A DNA stretch of 64,000 nt from Sphaerolaimus hirsutus. Lineage: Eukaryota; Nematoda; Chromadorea; Monhysterida; Sphaerolaimidae. The DNA is taken from NCBI GenBank assembly GCA_964036195.1, contig OZ038459.1:22875206-22939205 (forward strand), given 5' to 3'. The notes beneath the pieces were generated by a model. It searched no databases, had not been told where the DNA came from, and saw only the letters and a program-made list of their open reading frames with translations. Position 1 is the first letter of the stretch. Each line of letters opens with the position of its first letter. The position numbers and the translations under genes are program-made. Positions 54,378-64,000 of the stretch are shown piece after piece.

Positions 54378-57300
54378 TCACCAAAACCTGTCCACTTGTC
54401 TATCTGAATTATCATGCACTTTCAGCGCAAGAATGCCCATATGCATCTCAGACTTTTCAGTATCATAAAAGTTGCGTCTGGCCATTTGCGGTGTACTAAA
54501 GTTGTGCGTTACCGTTTTTCTCGGAATAGTTTCCGTTCTTATGTGATATTCTAAGGATGTTATGCTGCCATTGTGAGTGCGATAGTTAGTAGATTTTGTC
54601 CTGCGTGAAGTGATGTGATGAGTGGTGATCATTTTGGTGTATTTAGGTGATTTGAGGTAAAAAATTTGAGAGAATTTTATTTTTTAAATATAAGAAAATA
54701 TAACAAATATAATTACCGTATTTCTTCTAATAGAACGGCGCCGTTCTATTTTTTCATCAACTTTTTTTACCTGCTGTTCTATTGGAGGTGCCGTTCTATT
54801 CTTTTCGTGTGTGTAAAAAAGTGCCAAAACCTGCCGTTCTATTGGAGGTGCCGTTCTATTAGAAGAAATACGGTATATTTATATTTTCTCCAGCTCTATC
54901 CAGAGAGATTTAATTATATATATTTTATGAGAATAAATAATTGCAAAAATCGCATTTATATTTATTTGTGAAAAATAATTATTAAATCTATAAAAACACT
55001 TTTCTCGTTGTAAAATGTAAAAAATGCACCTCGGATAAGATTTCTGCGATATAGATGATATGCTTGCAACCTCAAAACTGTCTGTTAAACTTTCATTTTC
55101 AGTAATTGTATGTTTTATATGCGTCACTGATGAACTTCGTTTTCTGATTACTTCCCCTGTCTCTGCGCCTGTGAATGAGATGGATTTAATTATTTAAAAA
55201 CATCAATGAACTTGATACTTTGCAATCGCAGTTATTTATGCCTCATGTTGGAAGTGTGCCAATGATAATTAAAGCATGTAATTTTGCCTCCCTTGCCTGG
55301 GTTATTTTTCCCCAGCTCGCTCGGTAAAATGCCAAATTTTAAATTATTTTTACTGGTCGTTTGACATTACACAGGGCATTTTAGCTGACGTTTGAAACTT
55401 TGCATGACATCTGAGATTTTACAGGGTATTTTACATGAAATTTTACATTTTACATGACATTTGGATTTGACATTTTATAAGCTATTTTACATTAAGTTTT
55501 ACATTTAGCATGACATTTGACATTTTACAGGGTATTTTACATGAACTTTTACATTTTGCATTACAATTGACTCTCTCACAGTGTACCTACTCTGCAGGCT
55601 CCCACAGCAAAAAATGGGGGTGTGATGCGTCGGGAAGCGTGCTGGATGCGCGTGAAGCAGCCTCTGTGAAACCACTTCCACACGCTTCAACACGCTTCAC
55701 GATATTTTTGGTGAAGTGTCTTCCACACACTTCACCTAGCTTCACGGTAGCCAAAATTTCGTGAAGCGCGCTTCCCGATGCTGACGCAGTGAAGACACTT
55801 CACAAACATTGTGCAGCATCGTTGACGCACGTCTGTGATGTGAAGTGTCTTCACATTCTCATTCGTGAAGCGCCGGGAAGCGCCGACCAGCTTCGTGAAG
55901 CGTCGGGAAGTGTTGCCGTGAAGGCACTTCAAGACGCTTCACGATGCATCAAACCCCCATTTTTTGCTCTGTCCTTATTCATAGGCACCCACCTTTTTGC
56001 AGCCGTTTCTCTTTGACCCCATCAAAATAGCCGATCCTCATTTGACCCACTATAAAAATAACCACGCATCTCCAAACTTTCATAAGTTCCTTTGTGCTCC
56101 TTCTGGAGGCGCCCATCCATTCCAGCGCCGTATTTGTGAGCGCTTCGGCGAAAACGTTCCAAAAATTGATTTTGAAACCTTTGCCCTGGATAGGGGGGGG
56201 GGTGCTTTTTGGGTTTTGCGAATTGAAATGTGGGTTGGGGAAATTGAGGATTACTATATGTAAATTATGCGGATATGTGTATTACCGTATTTCCTCGAAA
56301 TACCCCCCCCCCTCGAAATACCCCCCCTCGAAATACCCCCCCTCGAAATACCCCCCCTCGAAATACCCCCCTCGAAATACCCCCCCTCGAAATACCCCCC
56401 TCGAAATACCCCCCCTCGAAATACCCCCCTCAAAATGGACACTATGAAATAATTACCCACCCCCTCGAAACCCCCCCCCCTCGAAACACCCCCCCCAAAA
56501 AAAAAACAAAAATTGAGTGTACAGAGAACGTACATAACAAAACTGCGGTTTGTGATTCGGGCAATACAAAACACACGTTAAAAACAATGAATTGTTACGT
56601 TAGAACATTGTTACACACTTAAATAAGTCAATAGACTCATATATAGCGGTTATTGTTGCATTTTTGAAGTCTGCGTACGTTACAGACGACAATTTAGTAC
56701 TGGAATTTCAAAAAAATTCTGGCGAAATAATAAGCCCCCCCCCCTCGTTTAACCCCCCCCCCCCCTCAAAATTCTCACTCTGAAACAATCACCCCCGGGT
56801 TTTTTTTCTCGAGGAAATACGGTAAATGGATTATGTATTATGTGATGGAGTAGCGCTATGGCGCTGGCGCCAAATCACCATGGCTTCATTTTTGCATGAT
56901 CGTTTTGAGATATGCCTTGGGCCCTTGGTGCTTGGCACCATGCCATCCTTTTGGCGGCTTTTTAAAACAGTATCAGTGAAGTTATGGAATGGCGCCATTT
57001 GTGGGCATCACGTGGCGCCGCGCCATGGCGCCCTTTTTCTATGGCGACTGGCGCACTGTCCTCAATTGTCCAAATAATGGCGTCAACATGGTTTAGTGTC
57101 AATTTTGAAAAAGACCAAAATGACAAAATGTTTGTTTCCGACCCACCAAAAAAAGATCCACAAAAATCACCTGAAAGTCCACATGCCGCTTTCCCAATTG
57201 CCTCAAAAACGGCACTACCTTTCCAACATCAGTGATATCGTGCAAAATTTTGTCCAAAGTTTTCTGGGGGCAGTCCCAGACCCTCTAAAATGCCCATACA

Positions 57301-58592
57301 AATGTAAAATGTCATGCAGTGTCTAAAGTCATGTAAAATCCCCTCGAAAATCGCAAATGTACGTTTGCCATTTTCTAAGGCATTTACATGACTTTAGACA
57401 GTTCTCATGACATTTAACATTTTACAGGACATTTCACATGTTCTGGGACTGGCACCTGAAAAGCCACCATGTGCCTCTGAAATTTTACATTCGCCTTAAT
57501 TTCTGACACAGTCATTCTGTTGAAACCAAATTCCCCCTTGATTTGGGGGTCCATTTTGAAAATGTGCAAAAAAACTTTGACCCCCACGCTGTCTGTGGGA
57601 CCCCTCATTGAGGTGGCTTGGTTCCAGGAATGTAGTAGTATTTGGGCCTGGCGTTCAGTCACTGGAGGGTGGATTCTGTGGGGTGGGGGGGGGAATTTGG
57701 AGGGGAGGGGGTAAATGGGTGTGTCTTAAAAGTGTTTTGAGTGGTTTTTAATGCACTTGTTTGTTTGCATCGGTGTCGTGAGAAGTGAGCTTTCCGTGAG
57801 AGGATATTTATTTTTATTTGGTGTTTAGAAAATTTATTTGTATTTAGAGAAGTGCATTTTAATTGTACAGTCAACACAACAAAGAAAATCTATAGTGGCT
57901 TGTGATGCAGCAGTGAAACATTGCGAAGTTTAATCACACCAACACAAAAGCTTTCACAGCAAAAAATGGGCTCGTGAAGCGCATGGAAGCGGCACACTTC
58001 CACACGCTTCAGCACGCTTCCACCAACATCACAAGATTCTCGGTGAAGTGTCTTCCACACGCTTCACCTAACTTCACCATGCGCTTCACGCGCATCCAAG
58101 CATGCGGAAGACACTTCACAATGCTGACGCTTCCACACGCTTCACCAACATATTAGTTTGCATGCCAGAGTGTTACTAAAAAGCGTGAAGTGTCTTCACG
58201 CAGATTTTCGTGATGTGCGTTGAAGCGTTAGAGTGCTTGGTGAAGTGTCGGGAAGTGTTGGCTTGAAGTCACTTCACGACGCTTCACCGCGCATCCACAC
58301 ACCCATTTTTTGCTGTGTTTCGCTACTTCTCGAATCAGTGCATTCCATAAAATGTGTGGGTATCGAGTTCGGGTCGGGTTGGGTTGAGTTTGTAACCCTA
58401 GCAAGGGGGTGTACATTTCACACCACAACATAACTGTGAAGTAAAAGCCCATTTTGAAAAAAAACAGTGCGGCCCCTTCAATTTCAAACGACGTTTTTCA
58501 ACAACATTTTTTCCTATAAAGCCAAAGAAAAAGAAGGCATAAAATAACCACCCAAAAACAAACATTTTTCTCAATTTTTTTGTTCCCTTCAT
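54378..58592 (-). CDS. Globin with long C-terminal extension, haplotype B
   Basis: Allelic copy of 33852-37461. Exons (minus): 58592-58564, 57675-57456, 57263-57171, 56185-55993, 55168-55030, 54600-54378; 897 nt, 298 residues. One codon is missing at the start of exon 2 (IIHPP to IHPP) and there are a few substitutions (SISQRSYP to SISQKSYP, final Cys to Trp). The intron 57264-57455 is again exactly one AGTCCCA-ended element, so that insertion predates the split of the two haplotypes. Other introns differ: a CACAGCAAAAA element (55,603-55,972) and a TCGAAATACCCCC element (56,285-56,822) are specific to this copy, and haplotype A has others instead. Confidence 0.83.
54716..54873. mobile_element. 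CCGTATTT element, word AATAGAACGGC (long form), haplotype B
   Basis: Same insertion as 34184-34279 with TA on both sides, but with one extra block (GTGCCAAAACCTGCCG plus another TTCTATTGGAGGTGCCG). Confidence 0.8.
55603..55972. mobile_element. CACAGCAAAAA element in globin intron (haplotype B)
   Basis: CACAGCAAAAAATGGGGGTG at the left and CCCATTTTTTGCTCTG at the right; interior GTGAAGCG/CTTCCACACGCTTC words. Absent from haplotype A (continuous at about 35,010-35,025). Confidence 0.75.
56285..56822. mobile_element. CCGTATTT element with nine direct TCGAAATACCCCC words (haplotype B)
   Basis: CCGTATTTCCTCGAAATACC at the left, GAGGAAATACGG at the right, TA on both sides. The left end carries about nine direct copies of CTCGAAATACCCCC (56,297-56,428), the longest run in the window. 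Confidence 0.8.
57264..57455 (-). mobile_element. Introner-like element that is exactly a globin intron, haplotype B
   Basis: 192 bp, GTGCCAGTCCCAGAACATGT to GAGGGTCTGGGACTGCCCCC + AG on the minus strand, bounded exactly by exon ends 57456 and 57263. Confidence 0.8.
57955..58317. mobile_element. CACAGCAAAAA element, third copy (haplotype B)
   Basis: CACAGCAAAAAATGGGCTCG at the left, CCCATTTTTTGCTGTG at the right, same interior words as 39451-39857. It lies in the first globin intron. Confidence 0.75.
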
Positions 58593-58734
58593 CACTCCAG
58601 TGTTTGCACAATAAACACCAGGTTCATGTGTTTGCTTCAAAAGACTGTTGCTACTTGAGCATCTCTGTTTCAATGAATTTGGACTTTTTGAGTGTGATTG
58701 GTTGTGGCTAGGGTGTCAACAAAAACTTTTTGGC

Positions 58735-58920
58735 GGAAAACGGAAACGGAAACGGAAAAATTTTGGCACTTGCCGGAAAACGGAAACGGAAACGGAAATT
58801 TTTTGGTACTTGCCGGAAAACGGAAAACGGAAAAATGAAAGGCCGGAAAACGGAAACGGAAACGGAAAAATTTGCTGAAAGTATGCCGGAAACGGAAAAA
58901 ATTTGCTGAAATTATGCCGT
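58735..58920. repeat. GGAAAC-word stretch
   Basis: Dense GGAAACGGAAACGG and TTGCCGGAAAACGG words just after AGGGTGTCAAC at about 58,710. Resembles the AGGGTT-ended group at its left, but no right end is seen before the BEL/Pao region. It also marks the end of similarity with haplotype A (about 37,590). Confidence 0.55.
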
Positions 58921-61449
58921 GTGCTGACCGTGGCAAAATGGATGGATAAAGAAATACAGAGAATTGATAATTAGGTTCATATTCGCACATTTACTTATTT
59001 GCACTATTTTACTTTTTTTGCACTATATTTATTTACCACGCAAAATATCAAAATATATTTCCTGCACCATATTATTTATCCATGGAGAATATTTAATTGG
59101 GAAAGTGTATTGTAAGTTATTGGTATGTTTATGTGGAATGTTTAGGTTAAAAGGTCAAATATGTTATTATTAGGTGTATTAATATAATATTAGGCTCATT
59201 CAACTCGCCGTAATTTTCTGATCATGATTATATATATATTTGCATAGTTTACTTGCAATTTACAAAAGTCAAATCTTGTAATTATTTACGTACCGCGTAA
59301 TTATCTAGGCCAGCGTCCTAATAGAGAAATGGTGCCCTGCGTGCAACTAGCATTTACTTTACAAAGCCCTTCGTATAGGTATAATTGTCATAACCCTTTT
59401 CACAACTATTTATATTTACTTAATAATTATAATACCTTGCTCAATCGAATATATTATAAACTCTGCTCAATTACAATACCCATTTACCTCAAATAAGTCC
59501 CAATTTGCTAGATTATTCAACATACGTTTCCAGGAAGTGATTATTATTATCATGTTGAATATACCTTATTCTATTTACGTCATTAGGAACATTTACACTA
59601 CTATTTACAGTTTTCAAACCCTATTTTATTAGTTCCAATGTGCGTCAATGTTTTCTGACAAATTGAAGCAAATGAGTAAATCGGCCGAGTTTGCCGACTT
59701 CGCGCCTCTCAAGATTAATAGTTTTTCTATTAGCCCAATTTGTACTTGGTATTTCTTTACCATAATTATTTGAATGTATGCACACGCGGTATAAGGCAAC
59801 TGTTTCGGCTAGATGTGTTTATTTGTTGCATTCATGTCTTATTTGTGCATTTGTATTAGGAAATTACTGTAGCTGTTTTTCTATACGTGATTTCCGTGTC
59901 TTAGCTACTTTGTGAGTTTTTACTTCAGTCTGCGGACCCCAAGCTACTGAACGAAAATAAGCTAGCGATAGAAACTTCAAATAGGAAGCTCGCTAGGCTT
60001 TGCGCTTTTGTAACACGCTGTATCTGATCGAAATAAAGTACCTGAAACAATTCGAACCCCCTTTTTCAACACACAACTACGAAATAAACTCAACTTGGCT
60101 GTCGACAAGTGGACGTTCGGCTACAACGGGAAATCAACCACTCTAAAGGCCGTTTCTCACTACGGTCTTGAAGCAGCCGGATTCGGTGGTAGAAGACGCT
60201 GACTTCGGTGGCTTCATCACATGGCGCAGCGAGCAGGGTGATTGCATGACATTGTGCTATCACCAAGCCGGAACGGACATTGTGCGGCAGTTGGCAGAAC
60301 TTCAAAAGTCCTGCTGAACATCAATTGGCCTTGGCTGAGCGTTGGCTGTTGATTTGCAGACAGCATTGTGCCAAAGTCACGGCACTCCTGTCTACATCCT
60401 GGGAGCGGTTCTACGCTCACGCGCGGAGGACACTGGAGTTCTGACAAGCCTGTCAGGATTTCAGGCAGCTTTCACCAGTGTTCTGGCAAGGTGCTAGACG
60501 CTGGGCGGCACCGGCATTTGACAAGGAGTCATCGTCGGACGGTGGTCAAACTTTCGCTGGATGCTCCTGGTCATCCGGACGCCAGTGACCGCTTGCACGT
60601 CCTTCCTATGCCAAGGGAGGGTGACCTGACGGAGACAGGATCGCCACAGAGCCACGCTAGTCAAAGGGCTGTTTTTTGGGCATTCGCGGAGGTCCCTCGC
60701 TCCACTGGGTAAGAGTGGACTCATACCTCGGAAGTGCAAAAGTAGGGGTATCAGTGTACAAAGGGCTGTAGCTGACAGAGGGCTGTAGCTGACAGAGAGT
60801 GGATTTGAAAACCAAGTATTAGGATACTTGGTAGCGTGTAGGGGCTTTGCGGAGCTCCCATCAAATATACACGCTGTGCCTGCTCGGTACCATCAGATCA
60901 AACAGCACAAAAGTGCCAGAATTCTGCATTGCACAGGCGCAATTGCAGAGCAGTGTACAGAAACACTGCCCAGAATCAGAAAGTGCACCAGAGTGCACAG
61001 AAACGTGTCACGGGCGACACGGCAAGCGCAGCACTGCGCACAGTGGCACAGGAGCCGCTCAGGAAAGCAAGTGGCCGGCGTGGTCACAAGGCACACAGGC
61101 GTGCCAGAAAGAGCGCCAGAGCGCTCAGGAAGAGTGTGTACGGACCCTCTTTGGGCGCACACTGCTGGGCAAATAAATTGTTTATTGTCCAGGTGGATTT
61201 GACCGGTGTGTTGAAGTCAACGCGTGTAAACAATCACGTCAGGGGCTTTAGGAACACACCAGGTGCCAGTGCAGTAAAGGTCAACGCGTGAGAACACGTC
61301 AGGGGCCTGTAGGACTGCATTGGTATTGTGCGTGGCACAACAAATCCGTAGTGCACAGAGCACTACACAGGAAAACGCAGAGAAGCGTTACAGGCGTCAC
61401 AGGAGACGCACTATAAAGAGAATCAGTGAAGGAAAATTCATCAGCAAAA
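58921..61449 (+). mobile_element. BEL/Pao 5' region: candidate LTR and long leader
   Basis: Between the globin locus and the polyprotein ATG there is no gene. About 58,921-60,080 is AT-rich and contains an AATAAA-type signal near 60,032, as an LTR might; 60,080-61,449 changes abruptly to higher GC with many GTGCACAGAA/CACAGG-like short repeats and would be the leader. The 3' LTR is outside the window, so neither LTR edge nor the primer-binding site can be fixed. The left edge directly abuts a GGAAAC-word stretch. Confidence 0.5.
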
Positions 61450-64000
61450 ATGGTTTCACCAACGGGTCACATCAGAAAGACCCTGGGGCCGGCAAAGCAC
61501 AGGGTGGACAACAGATTGGCAAGAGAATATGCCAAATATGATCAAGAGTTATTTGCGGGAGCAACAAAGGAAGAAAAGAGAACAGAAATGAGAAGAGTGA
61601 TTGCATCTGTCAAACAGGAGGGTGCAAAATTGGACAGTGCAATGACGGCTGTGAAAACTCAATTTGACGCATGGAGGGATGTCGTCAAGGACATTGAAGA
61701 ACCCGACCAGATGGAACAAGAACAGAAGATATACCAAGATTCATATGAGGAATATGCAAACATGTCAGACTTGGTGACACAGAAAATTGCAGCCATGAAT
61801 GTATACATCGAAGAGTTGCAAGACATGATCCAGCAACTGAGTGGAAGTACCATGTATGAAGTCAATACAGCATTCATACAGCAGATGGCTGCCCAGATGG
61901 CTCTGACAGCTCAGGGAGCTGCTCCGGGGGCCAGTTCAACCAATGCAACCACAGCAAAGAGCGTCAAATTGCAGAAACTAGAAGTGGAACAGTTTACTGG
62001 GGAAATTGTCAAATTTCGATCATGGTGGCAAATGTTCGAATCCCACATCCACAATCGGACAGATTTGGAGGACATTTCCAAGTTCTCATACTTGAGGAGC
62101 TTGCTGAAAGGTTCAGCATTTGGCATGATCAGTGGATTGAGTGTGACCGCAGAGAACTATGCACCCGCAATTGCAATGCTCAAGAAGAGATATGACCAGC
62201 CAGTTGTGGTCAGAAACACGCTGATGAGTAATATCATGAAGCTGCGACAGGCCAGGAATACCTGTCAGGATATGAGAATTTTGTTTGATGCAATTGAAAG
62301 GCTGCTCCAGCAGTTGGAGTCACTGGGTGAATCAGTGGAGCATCCAATGCTGTTGAGCCAGCTGCAACAGAAAGTACCACCCGAGGTTCTCAGAGAAATC
62401 CAGAAGGAACAGGGAACTGAGGAAGCCTTGATGGTGGAAAAGTTCAGAAAGCTGTTTGGCCAGCAGCTAGCGCTCAGTGAGGCTGTACAGCACGCACAGC
62501 AAACTGAGGCACCAGTGCAGCAATCGCGCCAAGGATTTGGGAATAATCCCCGCGCACAGCAATTCAATAATCGATTCCAAGGCAATGGGAATCGATTCAG
62601 AGGGCCAGAGAATCCTAGGACCAGCACAGGGAGCATGTCTGTGATCCAGAATGGTCAGAGTGCACCACAGGCTGGATTCATGAATCCTGGGAGGCCGTGT
62701 GTGTTCTGCAATGACACACAGCAATTACACTTTAATGATAAGTGTCCAAAGTTCAAAACTGCCAGAGAAAGGAGAGTGATTTTGTCAAAGGCAGAGCGAT
62801 GCCTGAGATGCCTGCAGAAAGGGCATTACATGAATCAATGTCAATTTACGAGAAGTTGCTTCTATTGCAAGTCCAATAGACACCACACTGCGGTGTGCCC
62901 AGAGAAATTTGGAGACAATAGCAATGGAAACGCTGGACGGCAAATTCCAGCATTCAAAGCAAATGGTCAACAGAATGGCCAGCAATCAGCAAACAATGGC
63001 AGAAAGTCTGTGCCAACGGTCGGTCGACCAGCACAGAGCCAACAGAGAAAGGCCACAGTGAATTGTGTCACTGTGGAAGAAGCTGGACCAGAAATGGTGG
63101 AGACAGAGACCATATCCAGCACGGTGGTTACAGAACCAAATACAAAGCAAGAGAATACGTCAGTGAACCTGTCAGTAAACAGGAATATGTCAATGCTGAT
63201 GACAGCCAGAACCGTGATTGAGGCTTCAGAAATGGATACGGAGATGGAGCCTGATCAGCCACCACTACAGATTCAAGCCTTCCTGGACACAGGATCCCAG
63301 GGAACGTACATGTCAGAGAAAGTGGCCAAGAAACTCAATTTGAAGAGTACAGGTGAACACCACATCCAGGTGTACACATTCGGAAATGAAAAGCCGCACT
63401 ATAAAGTAGTACAGCAAGTGGAATTCAGAATGAGGCTCAGAAATGGCCAGAAAGTTGATATGGTGGCTGATGTGGTCCCGACGTTGACCACAGAACAAGT
63501 CAAAGTGCCTGTGTCAGAACAGGACGAAAAGTACCTGCAGAAGTACTTCCCGGATGAGAGTTACTTTGCAGACAGAATTCCCAAGGACAAAGGGACAGAG
63601 TGCAAGTTCAAGCCAGACATTATAGTGGGCTTGAATTATTTCTGGGACTTGATGTCCAGAAACACCAGCACCACCAGACTTCCGTCAGGATTGTATGTCA
63701 TTCCATCAGAATTGGGATTATTGATGGGAGGTGGGCAGCTGACGAGCAACAGAAATCAATGGACCACGGACGGCGCATATCCGGTGGTTGTCAATACAAT
63801 TGTGCATCAAATTCAGAGAGAAAAGTGGTACGAGGAAGCACCGTTGTCAATTGCTCCTGTACCAAATGTCAAAGACATGGACAGACTGGATACCATTGGC
63901 ATAATGGACCAGCCAGACCTCGTCGAGGACGATGAGGCCATCAAGCAATTCAATGAGAGTGTACAGAGAAACCCAGATGGACGGTACTCTGTAAAGTTCA
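61450..64000 (+). CDS. BEL/Pao LTR retrotransposon polyprotein (gag, protease, start of reverse transcriptase), open to right edge
   Basis: An uninterrupted frame of 850 codons from ATG 61450 to the window end; the previous in-frame stop is TAA at 61414. Order: a charged coiled-coil-like start; a DUF1759-type gag segment near residues 175-330 (KLEVEQFTGEIVKFRSWWQM, FSYLRSLLKGSA); a Gln/Asn/Arg-rich linker; Cys/His knuckles at about 417-483 (CVFC...C, CLRCLQKGHYMNQC, CFYCKSNRHHTAVC); a retropepsin-like DUF1758 segment with active-site DTGS at residue 613 (QAFLDTGSQGTYMSEKVAKK), followed by DIIVGLNYFWDLM; and the linker EAIKQFNESVQ...GRYSVKF that precedes reverse transcriptase. This order is that of BEL/Pao elements in animals. 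No stop or frameshift is seen, which suggests a young copy. Reverse transcriptase, RNase H, integrase and the 3' LTR would lie to the right. Confidence 0.93.
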   Translation, partial: MVSPTGHIRKTLGPAKHRVDNRLAREYAKYDQELFAGATKEEKRTEMRRVIASVKQEGAKLDSAMTAVKTQFDAWRDVVKDIEEPDQMEQEQKIYQDSYEEYANMSDLVTQKIAAMNVYIEELQDMIQQLSGSTMYEVNTAFIQQMAAQMALTAQGAAPGASSTNATTAKSVKLQKLEVEQFTGEIVKFRSWWQMFESHIHNRTDLEDISKFSYLRSLLKGSAFGMISGLSVTAENYAPAIAMLKKRYDQPVVVRNTLMSNIMKLRQARNTCQDMRILFDAIERLLQQLESLGESVEHPMLLSQLQQKVPPEVLREIQKEQGTEEALMVEKFRKLFGQQLALSEAVQHAQQTEAPVQQSRQGFGNNPRAQQFNNRFQGNGNRFRGPENPRTSTGSMSVIQNGQSAPQAGFMNPGRPCVFCNDTQQLHFNDKCPKFKTARERRVILSKAERCLRCLQKGHYMNQCQFTRSCFYCKSNRHHTAVCPEKFGDNSNGNAGRQIPAFKANGQQNGQQSANNGRKSVPTVGRPAQSQQRKATVNCVTVEEAGPEMVETETISSTVVTEPNTKQENTSVNLSVNRNMSMLMTARTVIEASEMDTEMEPDQPPLQIQAFLDTGSQGTYMSEKVAKKLNLKSTGEHHIQVYTFGNEKPHYKVVQQVEFRMRLRNGQKVDMVADVVPTLTTEQVKVPVSEQDEKYLQKYFPDESYFADRIPKDKGTECKFKPDIIVGLNYFWDLMSRNTSTTRLPSGLYVIPSELGLLMGGGQLTSNRNQWTTDGAYPVVVNTIVHQIQREKWYEEAPLSIAPVPNVKDMDRLDTIGIMDQPDLVEDDEAIKQFNESVQRNPDGRYSVKF

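Noticed and set aside
56254..56622. PRNTPPRNTPP proline-rich frames
   Set aside because: Translations of TCGAAATACCCCC words.
1..64000. tRNA or rRNA genes
   Set aside because: No tRNA-like B-box with matching acceptor stem and no rRNA core seen by eye; a covariance search would be needed to exclude small cases.

Overview
This is a window of nuclear DNA from a nematode. The clearest marker is a cuticle collagen with the nematode N-terminal cuticle domain, a furin-type site and interrupted Gly-X-Y blocks. Genes are cut into short exons with GT-AG introns, often ending TTTTCAG, and the introns and spacers are crowded with small non-coding mobile elements. Three runs of exactly 200 N (5,080-5,279; 21,395-21,594; 42,342-42,541) divide the window into four contigs.

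Contig 1 (1-5,079) carries exons 5-15 of a prolyl oligopeptidase gene on the minus strand; the gene runs off the left edge before its catalytic Ser/Asp/His. Contig 2 (5,280-21,394) carries the last two recognisable blocks of an SLC23-type nucleobase/ascorbate transporter (plus strand, about 9.95-10.58 kb) and a complete eight-exon glutamine synthetase (minus, 12.2-18.0 kb). Contig 3 (21,595-42,341) holds the prolyl oligopeptidase 5' end (minus), a NUDT14-like Nudix hydrolase with a hydrophobic C-terminal tail (plus), a cuticle collagen (minus) and a globin with a long tail (minus). Contig 4 (42,542-64,000) repeats this gene order almost base for base (44.38-58.71 kb), then continues into a BEL/Pao retrotransposon whose gag-protease ORF is open to the right edge.

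Contigs 3 and 4 look like two haplotypes of one locus laid end to end. Prolyl oligopeptidase exons 1-4 in contig 4 join in phase to exons 5-15 in contig 1, so the true neighbour of contig 1 is probably contig 4. Contigs 2 and 3 appear to be inserted in the wrong place.

The most interesting layer is the repeats. Most are built alike: inverted ends plus an interior made of one short word (5-17 bp) repeated in direct and inverted order, with a different word per family. One superfamily ends in CCGTATTT-like sequence flanked by TA and exists in at least four word dialects. A second has AGGGTT/AGAGTT ends and target duplications of about 10 bp. A third has ends with AGTCCCA next to GT at one side and AG at the other. 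One member of the third is exactly a globin intron, and another is a haplotype-specific insertion flanked by CAGGTG on both sides, so this group looks like an introner. Many of these elements are present in one haplotype and absent in the other.
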